NCBI RefSeq assembly: GCF_900108175.1
Contig: NZ_FNVO01000007.1
Span: forward strand, 282,684 to 346,683
Source: Thermomonospora echinospora
GTDB taxonomy: Bacteria > Actinomycetota > Actinomycetes > Streptosporangiales > Streptosporangiaceae
DNA: 64,000 nt
Reading direction: 5' to 3'
Of this stretch, positions 44,059 through 52,913 are shown in pieces. Numbering within the stretch: position 1 is the stretch's first letter; each line of letters starts with the position of its first letter. The translations under genes and the position numbers were made by a program. The notes beneath the pieces were generated by a model. The model made no database searches, was not told where the DNA came from, and was given only the letters and a program-made list of their open reading frames with translations.

Positions 44059-44097
44059 CGGTCGCCCGGCCCGCCCATGGGCGGGCCGGGCGACCGT
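44058..44097. terminator. 40-bp perfect palindrome, bidirectional terminator
   Basis: The 40 bases from 44058 to 44097 are self-complementary without a mismatch; the first base is the last base of the ligase stop codon, and the convergent gene ends 4 bp later. The RNA on either strand would form a 18-19-bp stem. Confidence 0.88.
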
Positions 44098-44100
44098 CGC

Positions 44101-45411
44101 TCAGCGGCGGGTGAACAACGGCACCCAGGAGCCGGGCTCCTGGCTGTTCTCCCGGAAGCCGGTGAGCGGCACGATCTCCTTACCGGCGATGTCGACCATG
44201 ACGAACCGGTTGTGGAACTCCCCCTTGCCACGGCAGGTCGCAGTGCCGCAGCCCAGCCCGATCAGGTGGGCGTCGTCGGCCCAGGCCACCAACTGCAGCA
44301 TCGGCTGCGTGCCCACCTCCCGGCCGGTGGCCGTCTCGACGACCCTGGTCAGCGGCCCGGTCGGCTCGTTCTTCAGTATCTCCTCGATTTCCTCGATGGA
44401 CAGCTTTCCGTTCGGCATCTGGCGCCGCACCGGGTTCGTGGCGAGGTAACGGCCGTTCGGGGACAGCCCCGCCTCCTGGAAGGAGGTGGGCTCGCCCTCG
44501 GTCCGTCCGCCGCCGATCTCGTAGTAGACCCTGGACGGCTCGGTGGCGGTCGGGGACCAGATCAGCCTGCCGTCCCGGCTCCAGCCGAGGTCCTGGCGGT
44601 AGTTGATGTTGTTGTGCTCGGGCGGCAGCCGATGGAAGACGGCCTTGGCGGAGCGAATGTCGATCACCGAGTATCCGGTGCGGCCGTCGCCACTGCTCGT
44701 GGGCGTCGCCGACGCCATGAGCCTGTCCTGACCGGGCCACGCCGGCTGTGCCCGGTTGGGCTCGAGGTGCTCGTCGGGGTTGTCGGTGTAGTGCGTGACC
44801 AGGAGACGGTCGCCGTCGGGCGACCAGGCCACCCCCGCCGCCCCTGGCCGGAGCGGAACCCAGCGCAGCACCTTCCCACCGGCCGTGTCGACGATGCCGA
44901 CCCTGGACGCCGGAAGGGGGCCTTCGAGGACCGCGGCGAGCCTGAGCCCGGGGGCCACGTCGAGGTAGGCCCAAGGGGTCTTGCGGTACGTGCCCACGGT
45001 GGAGTCGTACAGGTACCACGTCCGCGAGAAGCCATCCGGCGGACCGAGCTTGGAGCCGCCCCACGACTGGGTGACGTAGTACGCCGACAGGGCCGTCTGC
45101 TTGGCGGCGACGAACTTCTTCGGCGGCGAGGATCCCGGGTCGGTGCGCACGTCGTCGCCGCCCATACCGGGCCGCGACAGCGGCAGCGAGACGGTGTCCT
45201 CCTTGGGGAGCGACCCGGAGTCGGTGACCACCGCCTGGGCGGCCAGCAGGACGCCCGCGGTGACAAGCGCGGTGGCCCCCGCGCCGACCGACAGCCTGGA
45301 GATCCGGCGGCGGCCACGGCGGCGCAGCGCCCGGTCCGCGAGCCCCTGCGGGACCTCGGCCTCCTCGGCCCACTCGCGCAGCGTCTGCCTGAGCAGGGTG
45401 TCCATGTTCAC
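44101..45411 (-). CDS. membrane-anchored WD40/TolB-like beta-propeller protein, possible anti-sigma factor
   Basis: A 436-residue protein. Residues 1-40 are a charged cytoplasmic segment (MDTLLRQTLREWAEEAEVPQGLADRALRRRGRRR), ~42-62 a membrane segment (LSVGAGATALVTAGVLLAAQAVV) and the rest extracytoplasmic propeller blades (VAWSPDGDRLLVTHY, LGWSRDGRLIWSPTA, AGLSPNGRYLAT). Two Cys in GLGCGTATC may form a disulfide. The start GTG 45411, 7 bp after GGAGG, overlaps the sigma-factor stop by 4 bp (GTGA). The layout suggests an envelope sensor controlling the sigma factor, but no known anti-sigma motif is visible. Confidence 0.78.
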   Translation of the reverse strand: MNMDTLLRQTLREWAEEAEVPQGLADRALRRRGRRRISRLSVGAGATALVTAGVLLAAQAVVTDSGSLPKEDTVSLPLSRPGMGGDDVRTDPGSSPPKKFVAAKQTALSAYYVTQSWGGSKLGPPDGFSRTWYLYDSTVGTYRKTPWAYLDVAPGLRLAAVLEGPLPASRVGIVDTAGGKVLRWVPLRPGAAGVAWSPDGDRLLVTHYTDNPDEHLEPNRAQPAWPGQDRLMASATPTSSGDGRTGYSVIDIRSAKAVFHRLPPEHNNINYRQDLGWSRDGRLIWSPTATEPSRVYYEIGGGRTEGEPTSFQEAGLSPNGRYLATNPVRRQMPNGKLSIEEIEEILKNEPTGPLTRVVETATGREVGTQPMLQLVAWADDAHLIGLGCGTATCRGKGEFHNRFVMVDIAGKEIVPLTGFRENSQEPGSWVPLFTRR

Positions 45412-45980
45412 GGGCGGGCCTCCTTCAAGGTCATGGATTCGGCGGACGCGGAACGGCCGGCGGCCTGCTCCGGCTCCAGGCCCCGCAGTTCGGCCAGTTC
45501 GGGGGCCAGCGTGCGCAGCCGCGCCAGCGACCGGTGCGCGGTGCTGCGGACCGTGCCGACCGAGCAGCCCAGCAGCCGGGCCACCTCCGTGTCCGGCAGG
45601 TCCTCGAAGTAGCGCAGGACGAGGACGGTGCGCTGCTTGGCGGTCAGCTTGGCCAGCGCGCCGCGCATCACCAGTCTCAGTTCCAGCGCGTGCGTGTCGT
45701 CGGCGCGGGCCGCCACGTCCGGCGGTTCGGCGATCGTGGTCTCCCGCCGCCGCACGCCGCGCCGCCACCAGCTCACCTGCTGGCGGTACATGACCGTGCG
45801 GACATAGCTCTCCAGGTCCTCCACCGTGCGCCACCTGGCCGCCGTCTTGGCCAGCGAGGTCTGCAGCAGGTCCTCGGCGGCGTGCGCGTCCCCGCCCGCC
45901 AGCAGGAACGCCAGCCGCATCAACGCGGGCGAGCGCGCCGTGACGAACTCGCGGAATTGCCGCTCGGCTGCGGCGTCCAT
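45408..45980 (-). CDS. SigE-family RNA polymerase sigma-70 factor
   Basis: A 190-residue ECF-type sigma factor of the actinobacterial SigE family. Region 2 is FREFVTARSPALMRLAFLLAGGDAHAAEDLLQTSLAKTAARW, then DLESYVRTVMYRQQVSWWRR, and region 4 is LTAKQRTVLVLRYFEDLPDTEVARLLGCSVGTVRSTAHRSLARLR. It directs transcription of an unknown regulon. The start is ATG 45980, preceded by GGGAGG. It is coupled to the propeller protein downstream. No ECF-like -35/-10 pair was firmly located upstream. Confidence 0.92.
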   Translation of the reverse strand: MDAAAERQFREFVTARSPALMRLAFLLAGGDAHAAEDLLQTSLAKTAARWRTVEDLESYVRTVMYRQQVSWWRRGVRRRETTIAEPPDVAARADDTHALELRLVMRGALAKLTAKQRTVLVLRYFEDLPDTEVARLLGCSVGTVRSTAHRSLARLRTLAPELAELRGLEPEQAAGRSASAESMTLKEARP

Positions 45981-46085
45981 CGACCACCTCCCGGGGTACC
46001 GTCCCCCCTTCAGACGCCGCGGCGCCCGGCGGCTATGCGCGGGTGGTGATATCCGTCCGGTCACGGCGAGGGTAACGTCCACGGC

Positions 46086-46832
46086 ATGGATCTTGGACTG
46101 ACGGGACGCCGGGCCGCCGTCGCAGCCGCCAGCGGCGGCCTCGGCCTGGCCACGGCGCGGGCGCTGGCCGCCGAGGGCGTGCGGGTGGCCATCTGCGGAC
46201 GGGATCGCGAACGCGTCGAGCAGGCGGCAGCGTCGCTGGGCGCCGACGCCGTCGCGATCGTGGCGGACGTCGGCACGCCCGACGGCGCCACCGGCTTCGT
46301 ACAGCGGGCCCAGGAGGCGCTCGGCGGGGTGGACATCCTGGTGACCAACGCCGGCGGTCCCCCGCCCGGCACCTTCGAGTCCACCGGCCTGGACGCCTAC
46401 CCGGCCGCACTGGACCTGAACCTGATGTCGGTGGTCGCCATGTGCAAGGCCGCCGTCCCGCCGATGCGCGAACGCGGCTGGGGCCGGGTGCTGGCGATCA
46501 CCTCGATCTCGGTGCGCCAGCCGATCTCCAACCTGATCCTGTCCAACACCGCCCGCGCCGGGGCCACCGGCTTCCTGAAGACGCTCGCCCTGGAGGTCGC
46601 CGGCGACGGGGTCACCGTCAACTCGCTGCAGCCGGGCCTGCACGCCACCGACCGGCTGCGCACCCTGCACGGCGGCGACCTGTCGGCGGCCGCGGCGGGC
46701 ATCCCGGTGGGCAGGGTCGGCGACCCCGACGACTTCGGCGCCTACGCCGCCTTCCTGTGCTCCGAGCACGCCAGGTTCGTCACCGGCGCGGCCATCCCGG
46801 TGGACGGCGGCGCCTACTCCGCCCTGCTGTGA
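46086..46832 (+). CDS. SDR-family protein of the BKR-like group without YxxxK
   Basis: A 248-residue SDR-fold protein. AAVAAASGGLGLATARALA replaces TGxxxGxG, TNAGGPPPGTFE is conserved, Ser is in ITSISVRQP, but the catalytic site reads LILSNTARAGATGF, so Tyr is Ser and Lys is Arg. This LSNxxR variant is shared by a known subgroup of FabG-like proteins that I recall as lacking the full catalytic tetrad. Function is unclear. The start is ATG 46086; TAACGT 7 nt upstream suggests a leaderless message. It is divergent from the sigma-factor operon. Confidence 0.85.
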   Translation: MDLGLTGRRAAVAAASGGLGLATARALAAEGVRVAICGRDRERVEQAAASLGADAVAIVADVGTPDGATGFVQRAQEALGGVDILVTNAGGPPPGTFESTGLDAYPAALDLNLMSVVAMCKAAVPPMRERGWGRVLAITSISVRQPISNLILSNTARAGATGFLKTLALEVAGDGVTVNSLQPGLHATDRLRTLHGGDLSAAAAGIPVGRVGDPDDFGAYAAFLCSEHARFVTGAAIPVDGGAYSALL

Positions 46833-46836
46833 ACGC

Positions 46837-46874
46837 GACCGCCCCGGCCGCCGGTGCCGGCGGCCGGGGCGGTC
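46837..46874. terminator. 18-bp perfect stem terminator
   Basis: 46837-46854 pairs with 46857-46874 around a 2-nt loop, between convergent genes. Confidence 0.82.
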
Positions 46875-46915
46875 AGGGCGACCCGGGCGATCAGGGCGGT
46901 CAGAGCGGTCAGGTC
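46871..46915. repeat. 9-bp tandem repeat, five copies
   Basis: GGTCAGGGC-like units (third base and last three bases vary) follow one another from the terminator to the stop codon of the radical SAM gene. Confidence 0.65.
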
Positions 46916-48836
46916 ACACGACGCTCAGCGGCAGCAGTTTGCGGCCGGTCGGGCCGATCTGAATCTCGGTGCCCATCGTGGGGCAGACCCCGCAGTCGTA
47001 GCAGGGCGTCCACCGGCAGTCCTCGACCTCGGTCTCCTCCAGGGCGTCCTGCCAGTCCTGCCAGAGCCACTCGCGGTCGAGCCCGGCGTCCAGATGGTCC
47101 CAAGGCAGCACCTCGACCTCGTCGCGCTCGCGGACGGTGTACCAGTCCAGGTCGACCGGCTCGTCGGCCAGCGCCGCCTCGGCGCAGGCCGCCCAGCGCT
47201 CGTAGGAGAAGTGCTCGCTCCAGCCGTCGAAGCGGCCGCCGTCCTCCCACACCGCCCGGATGACCCGGCCGACCCGCCGGTCGCCGCGCGACAGCAGCCC
47301 CTCGATGATGGACGGCTGCCCGTCGTGGTAGCGCAGCCCGATGGCCTTGCCGTACTCGCGGTCCCGGCGCAGCGCGTCCCGCAGGGCGCGCAGCCGGCGG
47401 TCGACCGTCTCGTGGTCGCACTGGGCGGCCCACTGGAACGGGGTGTGCGGCTTGGGCACGAACCCGCCGATGGAGACGGTGCAGCGGATGTCGCGGCGGC
47501 CGGTGGCCTGGCGGCCCGCCTGGATGACCCGGCGGGCCATGTCGGCGATCGCCAGGACGTCGGAGTCCTCCTCGGTGGGCAGCCCGCACATGAAGTACAG
47601 CTTGACCTGCCGCCAGCCGTTCTCGTAGGCGGTGGTGACGGTGCGGATCAGGTCCTCCTCCGACACCATCTTGTTGATCACCTTGCGCATCCGCTCGGAC
47701 CCGCCCTCGGGGGCGAAGGTCAGCCCGGAGCGCCGGCCACCGCGGGAGAACTCGTTGGCCAGCGTGATGTTGAAGGCGTCCACCCGCGTGGAGGGCAGCG
47801 ACAGCGAGGTGTTGGTGCCCTCGTAGCGGTCGGCCAGGCCCTTGGCGACGTCACCGATCTCGCTGTGGTCGGCGCTGGACAGGCTGAGCAGCCCGACCTC
47901 GGTGAAACCGGACTCCTTGAGCCCGGTCTGCACCATCTCGCCGATGGTGGTGATCGACCGCTCCCGCACCGGACGGGTGATCATGCCCGCCTGGCAGAAC
48001 CGGCAGCCCCGGGTGCAGCCGCGGAAGATCTCCACGCTGTACCGCTCGTGCACGGTCTCGGCCAGCGGCACCAGCGGCTTCCTCGGGTACGGCCAGGCGT
48101 CCAGGTCCATCACGGTGTGCTTGGCCACCCGCCACGGCACCCCGGGCCGGTTGGGCGCCACCCGCTGGATGCGCCCGTCCGGCAGGTAGCTCACGTCGTA
48201 GAACCTGGGCACGTACACGCCGCCGGAGGCCGCCAGCCGCATCAGCAGTTCATCGCGCCCGCCGGGGCTCCCCTCGGCCTTCCACTCCCGGACGACCTCG
48301 GTGATGGCCAGCGAGATCTCCTCGCCGTCGCCGAGCACCGCGGCGTCCAGGAAGTCGGCGATGGGCTCGGGGTTGAACGCCGCGTGCCCGCCGGCGATCA
48401 CGATCGGGTGCTCGTCGGTGCGGTCGGCCGCCATCAGCGGGATGCCCGCCAGGTCCAAGGCGGTCAGCAGGTTGGTGTAGCCGAGCTCGGTGGAGAAGCT
48501 GACGCCCAGCAGGTCGAAGGCCGCCACGGGGCGGTGCGCGTCCACGGTGAACTGGCCGATGCCGTGCTCGCGCATCAGCTTCTCCAGGTCGGGCCACACC
48601 GAGTAGGTGCGCTCGGCCAGCACCCCGTCACGTTCGTTGAGAATCTCGTACAGGATCTGTACGCCCTGGTTGGGCAGGCCGACCTCGTAAGCGTCCGGGT
48701 ACATCAGCGCCCACCGGACCTCGGCGGAGTCCCAGTCCTTGATCTGGGAGTTCAGCTCGCCGCCGACGTACTGAATCGGCTTGTTGACGCTCGGGAGCAG
48801 CGGCTCCAGACGCGCGAAGAGCGATTCGACGGGCAT
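46914..48836 (-). CDS. TIGR03960-family B12-binding radical SAM protein
   Basis: A 640-residue radical SAM enzyme of unknown reaction. The N-terminal ~230 residues are a B12-binding-like domain (ALMYPDAYEVGLPNQGVQILYEIL, LGVSFSTELGYTNLLTALDLAG). The [4Fe-4S] motif is FRGCTRGCRFCQAG, and GLTFAPEGGSERMRKVINK, YFMCGLPTEEDSD are typical. The C-terminus has a Cys cluster (CRWTPCYDCGVCP) that could hold a second cluster. The start is ATG 48836 with GGAGGACC. It follows rodA, as in other actinobacteria, but the usual next genes (TIGR03936 protein, RNase E/G, rplU) are absent. Confidence 0.9.
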   Translation of the reverse strand: MPVESLFARLEPLLPSVNKPIQYVGGELNSQIKDWDSAEVRWALMYPDAYEVGLPNQGVQILYEILNERDGVLAERTYSVWPDLEKLMREHGIGQFTVDAHRPVAAFDLLGVSFSTELGYTNLLTALDLAGIPLMAADRTDEHPIVIAGGHAAFNPEPIADFLDAAVLGDGEEISLAITEVVREWKAEGSPGGRDELLMRLAASGGVYVPRFYDVSYLPDGRIQRVAPNRPGVPWRVAKHTVMDLDAWPYPRKPLVPLAETVHERYSVEIFRGCTRGCRFCQAGMITRPVRERSITTIGEMVQTGLKESGFTEVGLLSLSSADHSEIGDVAKGLADRYEGTNTSLSLPSTRVDAFNITLANEFSRGGRRSGLTFAPEGGSERMRKVINKMVSEEDLIRTVTTAYENGWRQVKLYFMCGLPTEEDSDVLAIADMARRVIQAGRQATGRRDIRCTVSIGGFVPKPHTPFQWAAQCDHETVDRRLRALRDALRRDREYGKAIGLRYHDGQPSIIEGLLSRGDRRVGRVIRAVWEDGGRFDGWSEHFSYERWAACAEAALADEPVDLDWYTVRERDEVEVLPWDHLDAGLDREWLWQDWQDALEETEVEDCRWTPCYDCGVCPTMGTEIQIGPTGRKLLPLSVV

Positions 48837-48994
48837 GGAGGTCCTCCGGAATCGGAATGTGGGATCAACCATCCACCCTATCGCCGCCCGCCCCCTGCCT
48901 CGTGCCCGCGTGAGCCGGTGGCCGCCCGCCGGGCACGGCGGCCCGCGCCCGTCCGCCGCCGCGTCCCGCCCGGCTGAGCGAGCGGGCCGCCCGC

Positions 48995-50209
48995 TCAGCC
49001 GGGGAAGGGTCGGGCGCGCAGATGGACGGCCTGCAGCAGGCCGAGCGCGATCATGTTGGCGAACGTGGCCGAGCCGCCGTAGGACACGAATGGCAGCGGC
49101 AGCCCGGTGATCGGCATGATCCCCAGCGTCATCCCGATGTTCTCGAACGTCTGGAAGGCCAGCCAGCACACCACCCCGGCGGCCACCAGCGCGCCGAACG
49201 GGTCGGCCGCCGCGGTGGCGATGCGCAGGCCGCGCCACAGCACCACGCCCATCAGCGCGATGATCAGCCCGGCGCCGACGAAGCCGAGCTCCTCGCCGGC
49301 GACGGTGAAGATGAAGTCGGTCTGCTGCTCGGGCACGAAGTGCCCGCCGGTCTGCTCGCCCTCGAACAGGCCCTTGCCGGTGAAGCCGCCCGAGCCGACC
49401 GCGATCCGGGCCTGCTGGGCGTTGTAGCCGGCGCCGCGCGGGTCGGCCTCCGGGTTGGCGAACGCGGTGAACCGGTCGATCTGGTAGGGCTTGAGCAGCC
49501 CGAAGAACCAGACCGCGAAGGCGGCCAGCAGCGCGCTGCCGACCAGCCCGGCCAGCCAGCGCTTGCGCACCCCCGACATCGCCAGCATCCCCAGCACCAC
49601 GGCGCCGAACACCAGTGTGGTGCCCAGGTCGGGCTGCGCCATGACCAGCACCGCCGGCCCGCCGGCCAGCGCGAGCGCCAGCACGATGTCGCGGGCGCCC
49701 GGCCCGGAGTCGGTGTCGCGCGGCTCGCCGTCGCGCGGCTCGGCCAGCAGCATCGCCAGCAGCACCACCAGGCCCACCTTGGCGAACTCCGACGGCTGCA
49801 CCTGGAAGCCGCCGCCCAGCACGATCCACGAGTGGGAGCCGTTGATGGTCTCGCCCAGCGGGGACAGCACCGCCACTAGACCCAGACAGGCCAGCCCATA
49901 CACGATCGGCGTGTAGGCGCGCAGCAGCCGGTAGTCGAGCATCGCGACCACCCCGCCGAGCGTGAACCCGATCGCCAGGTTGAACAGGTGCCGTTTGAAG
50001 AAGCCCTCGGGATCCTTGCCCTGCTCGGTCAGGATGGCGACGGTGGCCGAGCGGACCAGCAGCGCTCCCAGGATCGACAGCGCCACCACGGCCAGGATGA
50101 GCGTCCAGTCCAGCCGGCGCAGCGTCGCCAGCCGGTACCGCCAGGTCTGCCGCGCCCCGTAGCCCTCGACGACGTCGGCCGCGCCGAGCCCGCCGAGCCC
50201 CCCGATCAC
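48995..50209 (-). CDS. rodA: RodA peptidoglycan glycosyltransferase (SEDS family)
   Basis: A 404-residue polytopic SEDS protein that polymerises glycan strands for lateral or apical wall growth with a class B PBP. About ten membrane segments are visible. NGSHSWIVLGGGFQVQPSEFAKV, MAQPDLGTTLVFGAVVLGML, PYQIDRFTAFANPEADPRGAGYNAQQARIAVGSGG and PITGLPLPFVSYGGSA are family hallmarks. The start is GTG 50209, 31 bp after the mrdA stop. Sixth in the mreBCD-mrdA-rodA cluster. Confidence 0.93.
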   Translation of the reverse strand: MIGGLGGLGAADVVEGYGARQTWRYRLATLRRLDWTLILAVVALSILGALLVRSATVAILTEQGKDPEGFFKRHLFNLAIGFTLGGVVAMLDYRLLRAYTPIVYGLACLGLVAVLSPLGETINGSHSWIVLGGGFQVQPSEFAKVGLVVLLAMLLAEPRDGEPRDTDSGPGARDIVLALALAGGPAVLVMAQPDLGTTLVFGAVVLGMLAMSGVRKRWLAGLVGSALLAAFAVWFFGLLKPYQIDRFTAFANPEADPRGAGYNAQQARIAVGSGGFTGKGLFEGEQTGGHFVPEQQTDFIFTVAGEELGFVGAGLIIALMGVVLWRGLRIATAAADPFGALVAAGVVCWLAFQTFENIGMTLGIMPITGLPLPFVSYGGSATFANMIALGLLQAVHLRARPFPG

Positions 50210-50240
50210 GATGCGGTCCGTTCCCCGCGGCCCGCCCAGA

Positions 50241-52328
50241 TCATGGCGCGGCGCCCGCGCCGACCGTGCCGTCCGCGCGCAGCTTGGGCAGTTTGTCCGG
50301 CAGCTTGCCGTCCTTCAGCGCCGCCGGCTTGCCGCCCAGCCCGTACATCGCCTCGAGGATCTCGCGGACCGCCGGGGCGGCGTAGGAGGCACCGGTACCG
50401 GCCTGGGAGATCATCGCGACCACCGCGAACCGGGGCTTGTCGGCCGGCGCGAAGGCGGCGAACCATGAGGTGTCCTCCTTGCCGTAGACCTCGGCGGTGC
50501 CGGTCTTGCCGGCCACCTGCACCTTCTTGAAGTCGAACCCGCTGAACGCGCCCGCCGCGGTGCCCTGCGTGGGGACCTCCGCCAGCGCCTTGCGCATGTA
50601 GGCCAGCACCTTGTCGTCGACCGGTAGCCGCTGGGCCGGGGGCGAGGCGATCTCGCGGACCGGCGTGCCGTCCGGCCGGATCACCGCCAGCCCGACCCGC
50701 GGCACCACCAGCCGCCCGCCGTTGGCCAGCGCCGCGTACGCCCTGGCCAGTTGGAGCGGGGTGACCAGCACGTCGCCCTGCCCGACGGAGAAGTTGGCGG
50801 CGTCACCGGCCCGCCACACGAACCCCTCGGCGCAGTTCTCCGCGGCGACGGCCTTCAGGTAGGCGGCGCGGGAGGGGTTGGTGCGGGCCAGTTCGGGATA
50901 CCCGGTCTTGGCGGCCTTGCAGTTGTCGCTCTTGGTGGCGTTCCAGTACTCCCGCTTCCACCTGCGGTCGGGGATGCGGCCGCCGGCCTCGCTGGGCAGG
51001 TCGATCCCGGTCGGCGAGCCGAAGCCGAACTTGCGGGCCATGTCCACCATCGGGTCCTTGGGCTTCTTGACCGGACGGGTGCCGCCGGCGCGCAGCCATT
51101 CCTCGTAGGCGAACTTGTAGAAGATCGTGTCGCAGGAGACCACCAGCGCCCGGTGCAGGTTCATGTCGCCGTGCCCCTGGCCCTCGAAGTTGCGAAAGGC
51201 CCGGTTGCCGACGTTGTAGGAGCCGGGGCACGGATAGGTGCCGTGCAGGTCGTAGCCGTCGGCGACCGCCGCCGCCACCGAGGAGATCTTGAAGGTGGAG
51301 CCCGGGGCGAACTGGCCCTGGGTGGCGCGGGAGATCAGCGGCTGCCCCTTGGACTTGCCCAGCAGCGCGTCGTACTCGGCCTGGGAGATTCCGCCGATCC
51401 AGATGCTGGGGTCGTAGGAGGGATAGCTGGCCAGCGCCACCACCCGGCCGGTGCGCACGTCCATCACCACGGCCGCGGCCGCGTCGGCCGCGGCGCCACT
51501 GTGCCGGGCGCTGTCGATCGCCTTCTTGATGGCCTGCTCGGCGGCGCCCTGCACCCGGGCGTCCAGGCTGGTCACCAGGGACGAGCCCGGGACGGGGGCC
51601 TGCTCGCGGGCGGTGCCGGTGACCCGGCCCTGGCTGTCGACCAGCACCTGCCGCACCCCCGGCTCGCCGCGCAGGTCGGCGTCGTAGGTCGCCTCCACCC
51701 CGTCTCGGCCGATCAGGTCGACCCCGCTGTAGCCGGTGACCCGCAGCCCGCGCCGCTTGTCCAGCTCCTCCTGGGTGATCGGCTGCAGGTAGCCCAGCGC
51801 CTGCGCGGCGGTGGCACCCTCCGGCCGCGGGTAGTCCCGGACCGCCTGGACCTGCGCGATCACCCCGGGATAGTCCTCGGCCCGCTCCATGATCAGCAGC
51901 GCCCGCTTGGGATCGACCCGGTCGTCCACCGGGATCGGCTGGTACGGGGAGCCCGGCCAGCAGGGGCGCTTGACGGTGGGCGAGCACAGCCGGATGCGCT
52001 TTTCCAGGTCGGCGCGGGAGGTGCCGAGCGTGGCCGCCAGCCGGGTCAGCACCGCCCGGCCGCGGTCGTCCTGCCGGGACAGCACGGTCCGGTCCACCGA
52101 GACGACCAGGGCGGTGCGGTTGCGCACCAGCGGCCGGCCGCTGCTGTCGAGGATCAGGCCGCGCACGGCCGGCACGACGATGTCGCGGATCCGGTTCTGC
52201 GCGGCGACCTGGCGGTAGTGGTCGCCGTTGACCACCTGCAGGTTCCACAGGCGTCCCACCAGCACCAGCAGCATCGTGACGACCACGACGTGCAGGACGA
52301 GCAGCCGGAAGTGCGTCTTGGGGTTCAT
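50241..52328 (-). CDS. mrdA: penicillin-binding protein 2 (class B transpeptidase)
   Basis: A 695-residue monofunctional transpeptidase that cross-links peptidoglycan in the elongation complex. One N-terminal membrane anchor (LLVLHVVVVTMLLVLVGRLWNLQV) is followed by the PBP dimer domain (IRDIVVPAVRGLILDSSGRPLVRN) and the transpeptidase domain: SxxK is APGSTFKIS, the second motif is VVSCDTIFYK, and KTG is VAGKTGTAEV. ATG 52328 is chosen, with GGATG 5 bp upstream; GTG 52334, overlapping the mreD stop, is possible. Confidence 0.93.
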   Translation of the reverse strand: MNPKTHFRLLVLHVVVVTMLLVLVGRLWNLQVVNGDHYRQVAAQNRIRDIVVPAVRGLILDSSGRPLVRNRTALVVSVDRTVLSRQDDRGRAVLTRLAATLGTSRADLEKRIRLCSPTVKRPCWPGSPYQPIPVDDRVDPKRALLIMERAEDYPGVIAQVQAVRDYPRPEGATAAQALGYLQPITQEELDKRRGLRVTGYSGVDLIGRDGVEATYDADLRGEPGVRQVLVDSQGRVTGTAREQAPVPGSSLVTSLDARVQGAAEQAIKKAIDSARHSGAAADAAAAVVMDVRTGRVVALASYPSYDPSIWIGGISQAEYDALLGKSKGQPLISRATQGQFAPGSTFKISSVAAAVADGYDLHGTYPCPGSYNVGNRAFRNFEGQGHGDMNLHRALVVSCDTIFYKFAYEEWLRAGGTRPVKKPKDPMVDMARKFGFGSPTGIDLPSEAGGRIPDRRWKREYWNATKSDNCKAAKTGYPELARTNPSRAAYLKAVAAENCAEGFVWRAGDAANFSVGQGDVLVTPLQLARAYAALANGGRLVVPRVGLAVIRPDGTPVREIASPPAQRLPVDDKVLAYMRKALAEVPTQGTAAGAFSGFDFKKVQVAGKTGTAEVYGKEDTSWFAAFAPADKPRFAVVAMISQAGTGASYAAPAVREILEAMYGLGGKPAALKDGKLPDKLPKLRADGTVGAGAAP

Positions 52329-52330
52329 GC

Positions 52331-52912
52331 TCACATCCGCGACAGCGCTCGGTAGCGGGCGGCCGGCAGGTCGAACCGGCCCCGGGTCCGCTCGCGGTCG
52401 AAGCGCCGGGTGACCCGCAGCACCGCCCACACCACGAACGGGCTGGCCAGCACGTCATAGACGACCTGCAGCGGCACGATCCGGCTGACGATCTGCCAGC
52501 TCGCCCGGGGGTCGCCGAGCATCATGCCGAGCCCGGCGTACAGCACGGCGCCGCCCAGCGCCCCGGCCGCCACCGCCAGGAACGGCACCACCGACGAGCG
52601 GTCCATGTCGTCGCTGGCCAGTCCGCAGACGTAGCCGACCAGGCAGTAGACCAGGGCGTAACGGCCGATGGTGTGGTCGGCGGGCGGGATGATGTCGGCG
52701 GCCAGCCCGGCGCAGAAACCGGCCACCACCCCGGTCAGCGGGCCGCCGGTCAGCGCCAGCGCCACCACGGTCAGCAGCACCAGGTCCGGGGTGACCGCCC
52801 CCGGCAGCGGCAGCCGGTTGGCCACCGACACCTGCAGGATCAGGGCCACCACGAGCACGGCCGCGGCGGTCAGGTTCCGCCCGGTCGGCGACACGTCACT
52901 GGTCGTCAGCAT
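52331..52912 (-). CDS. mreD: rod shape-determining protein MreD
   Basis: A 193-residue membrane protein with about five to six hydrophobic segments (AAAVLVVALILQVSVANRL, PDLVLLTVVALALTGGPLTGVVAGFCAGLAADIIPP, FLAVAAGALGGAVLYAGLGMML). The AGLAADIIPPADHTIGRYALVYCLVGY stretch is the MreD signature. It links MreC to RodA/PBP2. The start is ATG 52912, one base from the mreC stop, with GAGGGAC upstream. Confidence 0.88.
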   Translation of the reverse strand: MLTTSDVSPTGRNLTAAAVLVVALILQVSVANRLPLPGAVTPDLVLLTVVALALTGGPLTGVVAGFCAGLAADIIPPADHTIGRYALVYCLVGYVCGLASDDMDRSSVVPFLAVAAGALGGAVLYAGLGMMLGDPRASWQIVSRIVPLQVVYDVLASPFVVWAVLRVTRRFDRERTRGRFDLPAARYRALSRM

Positions 52913-52913
52913 G

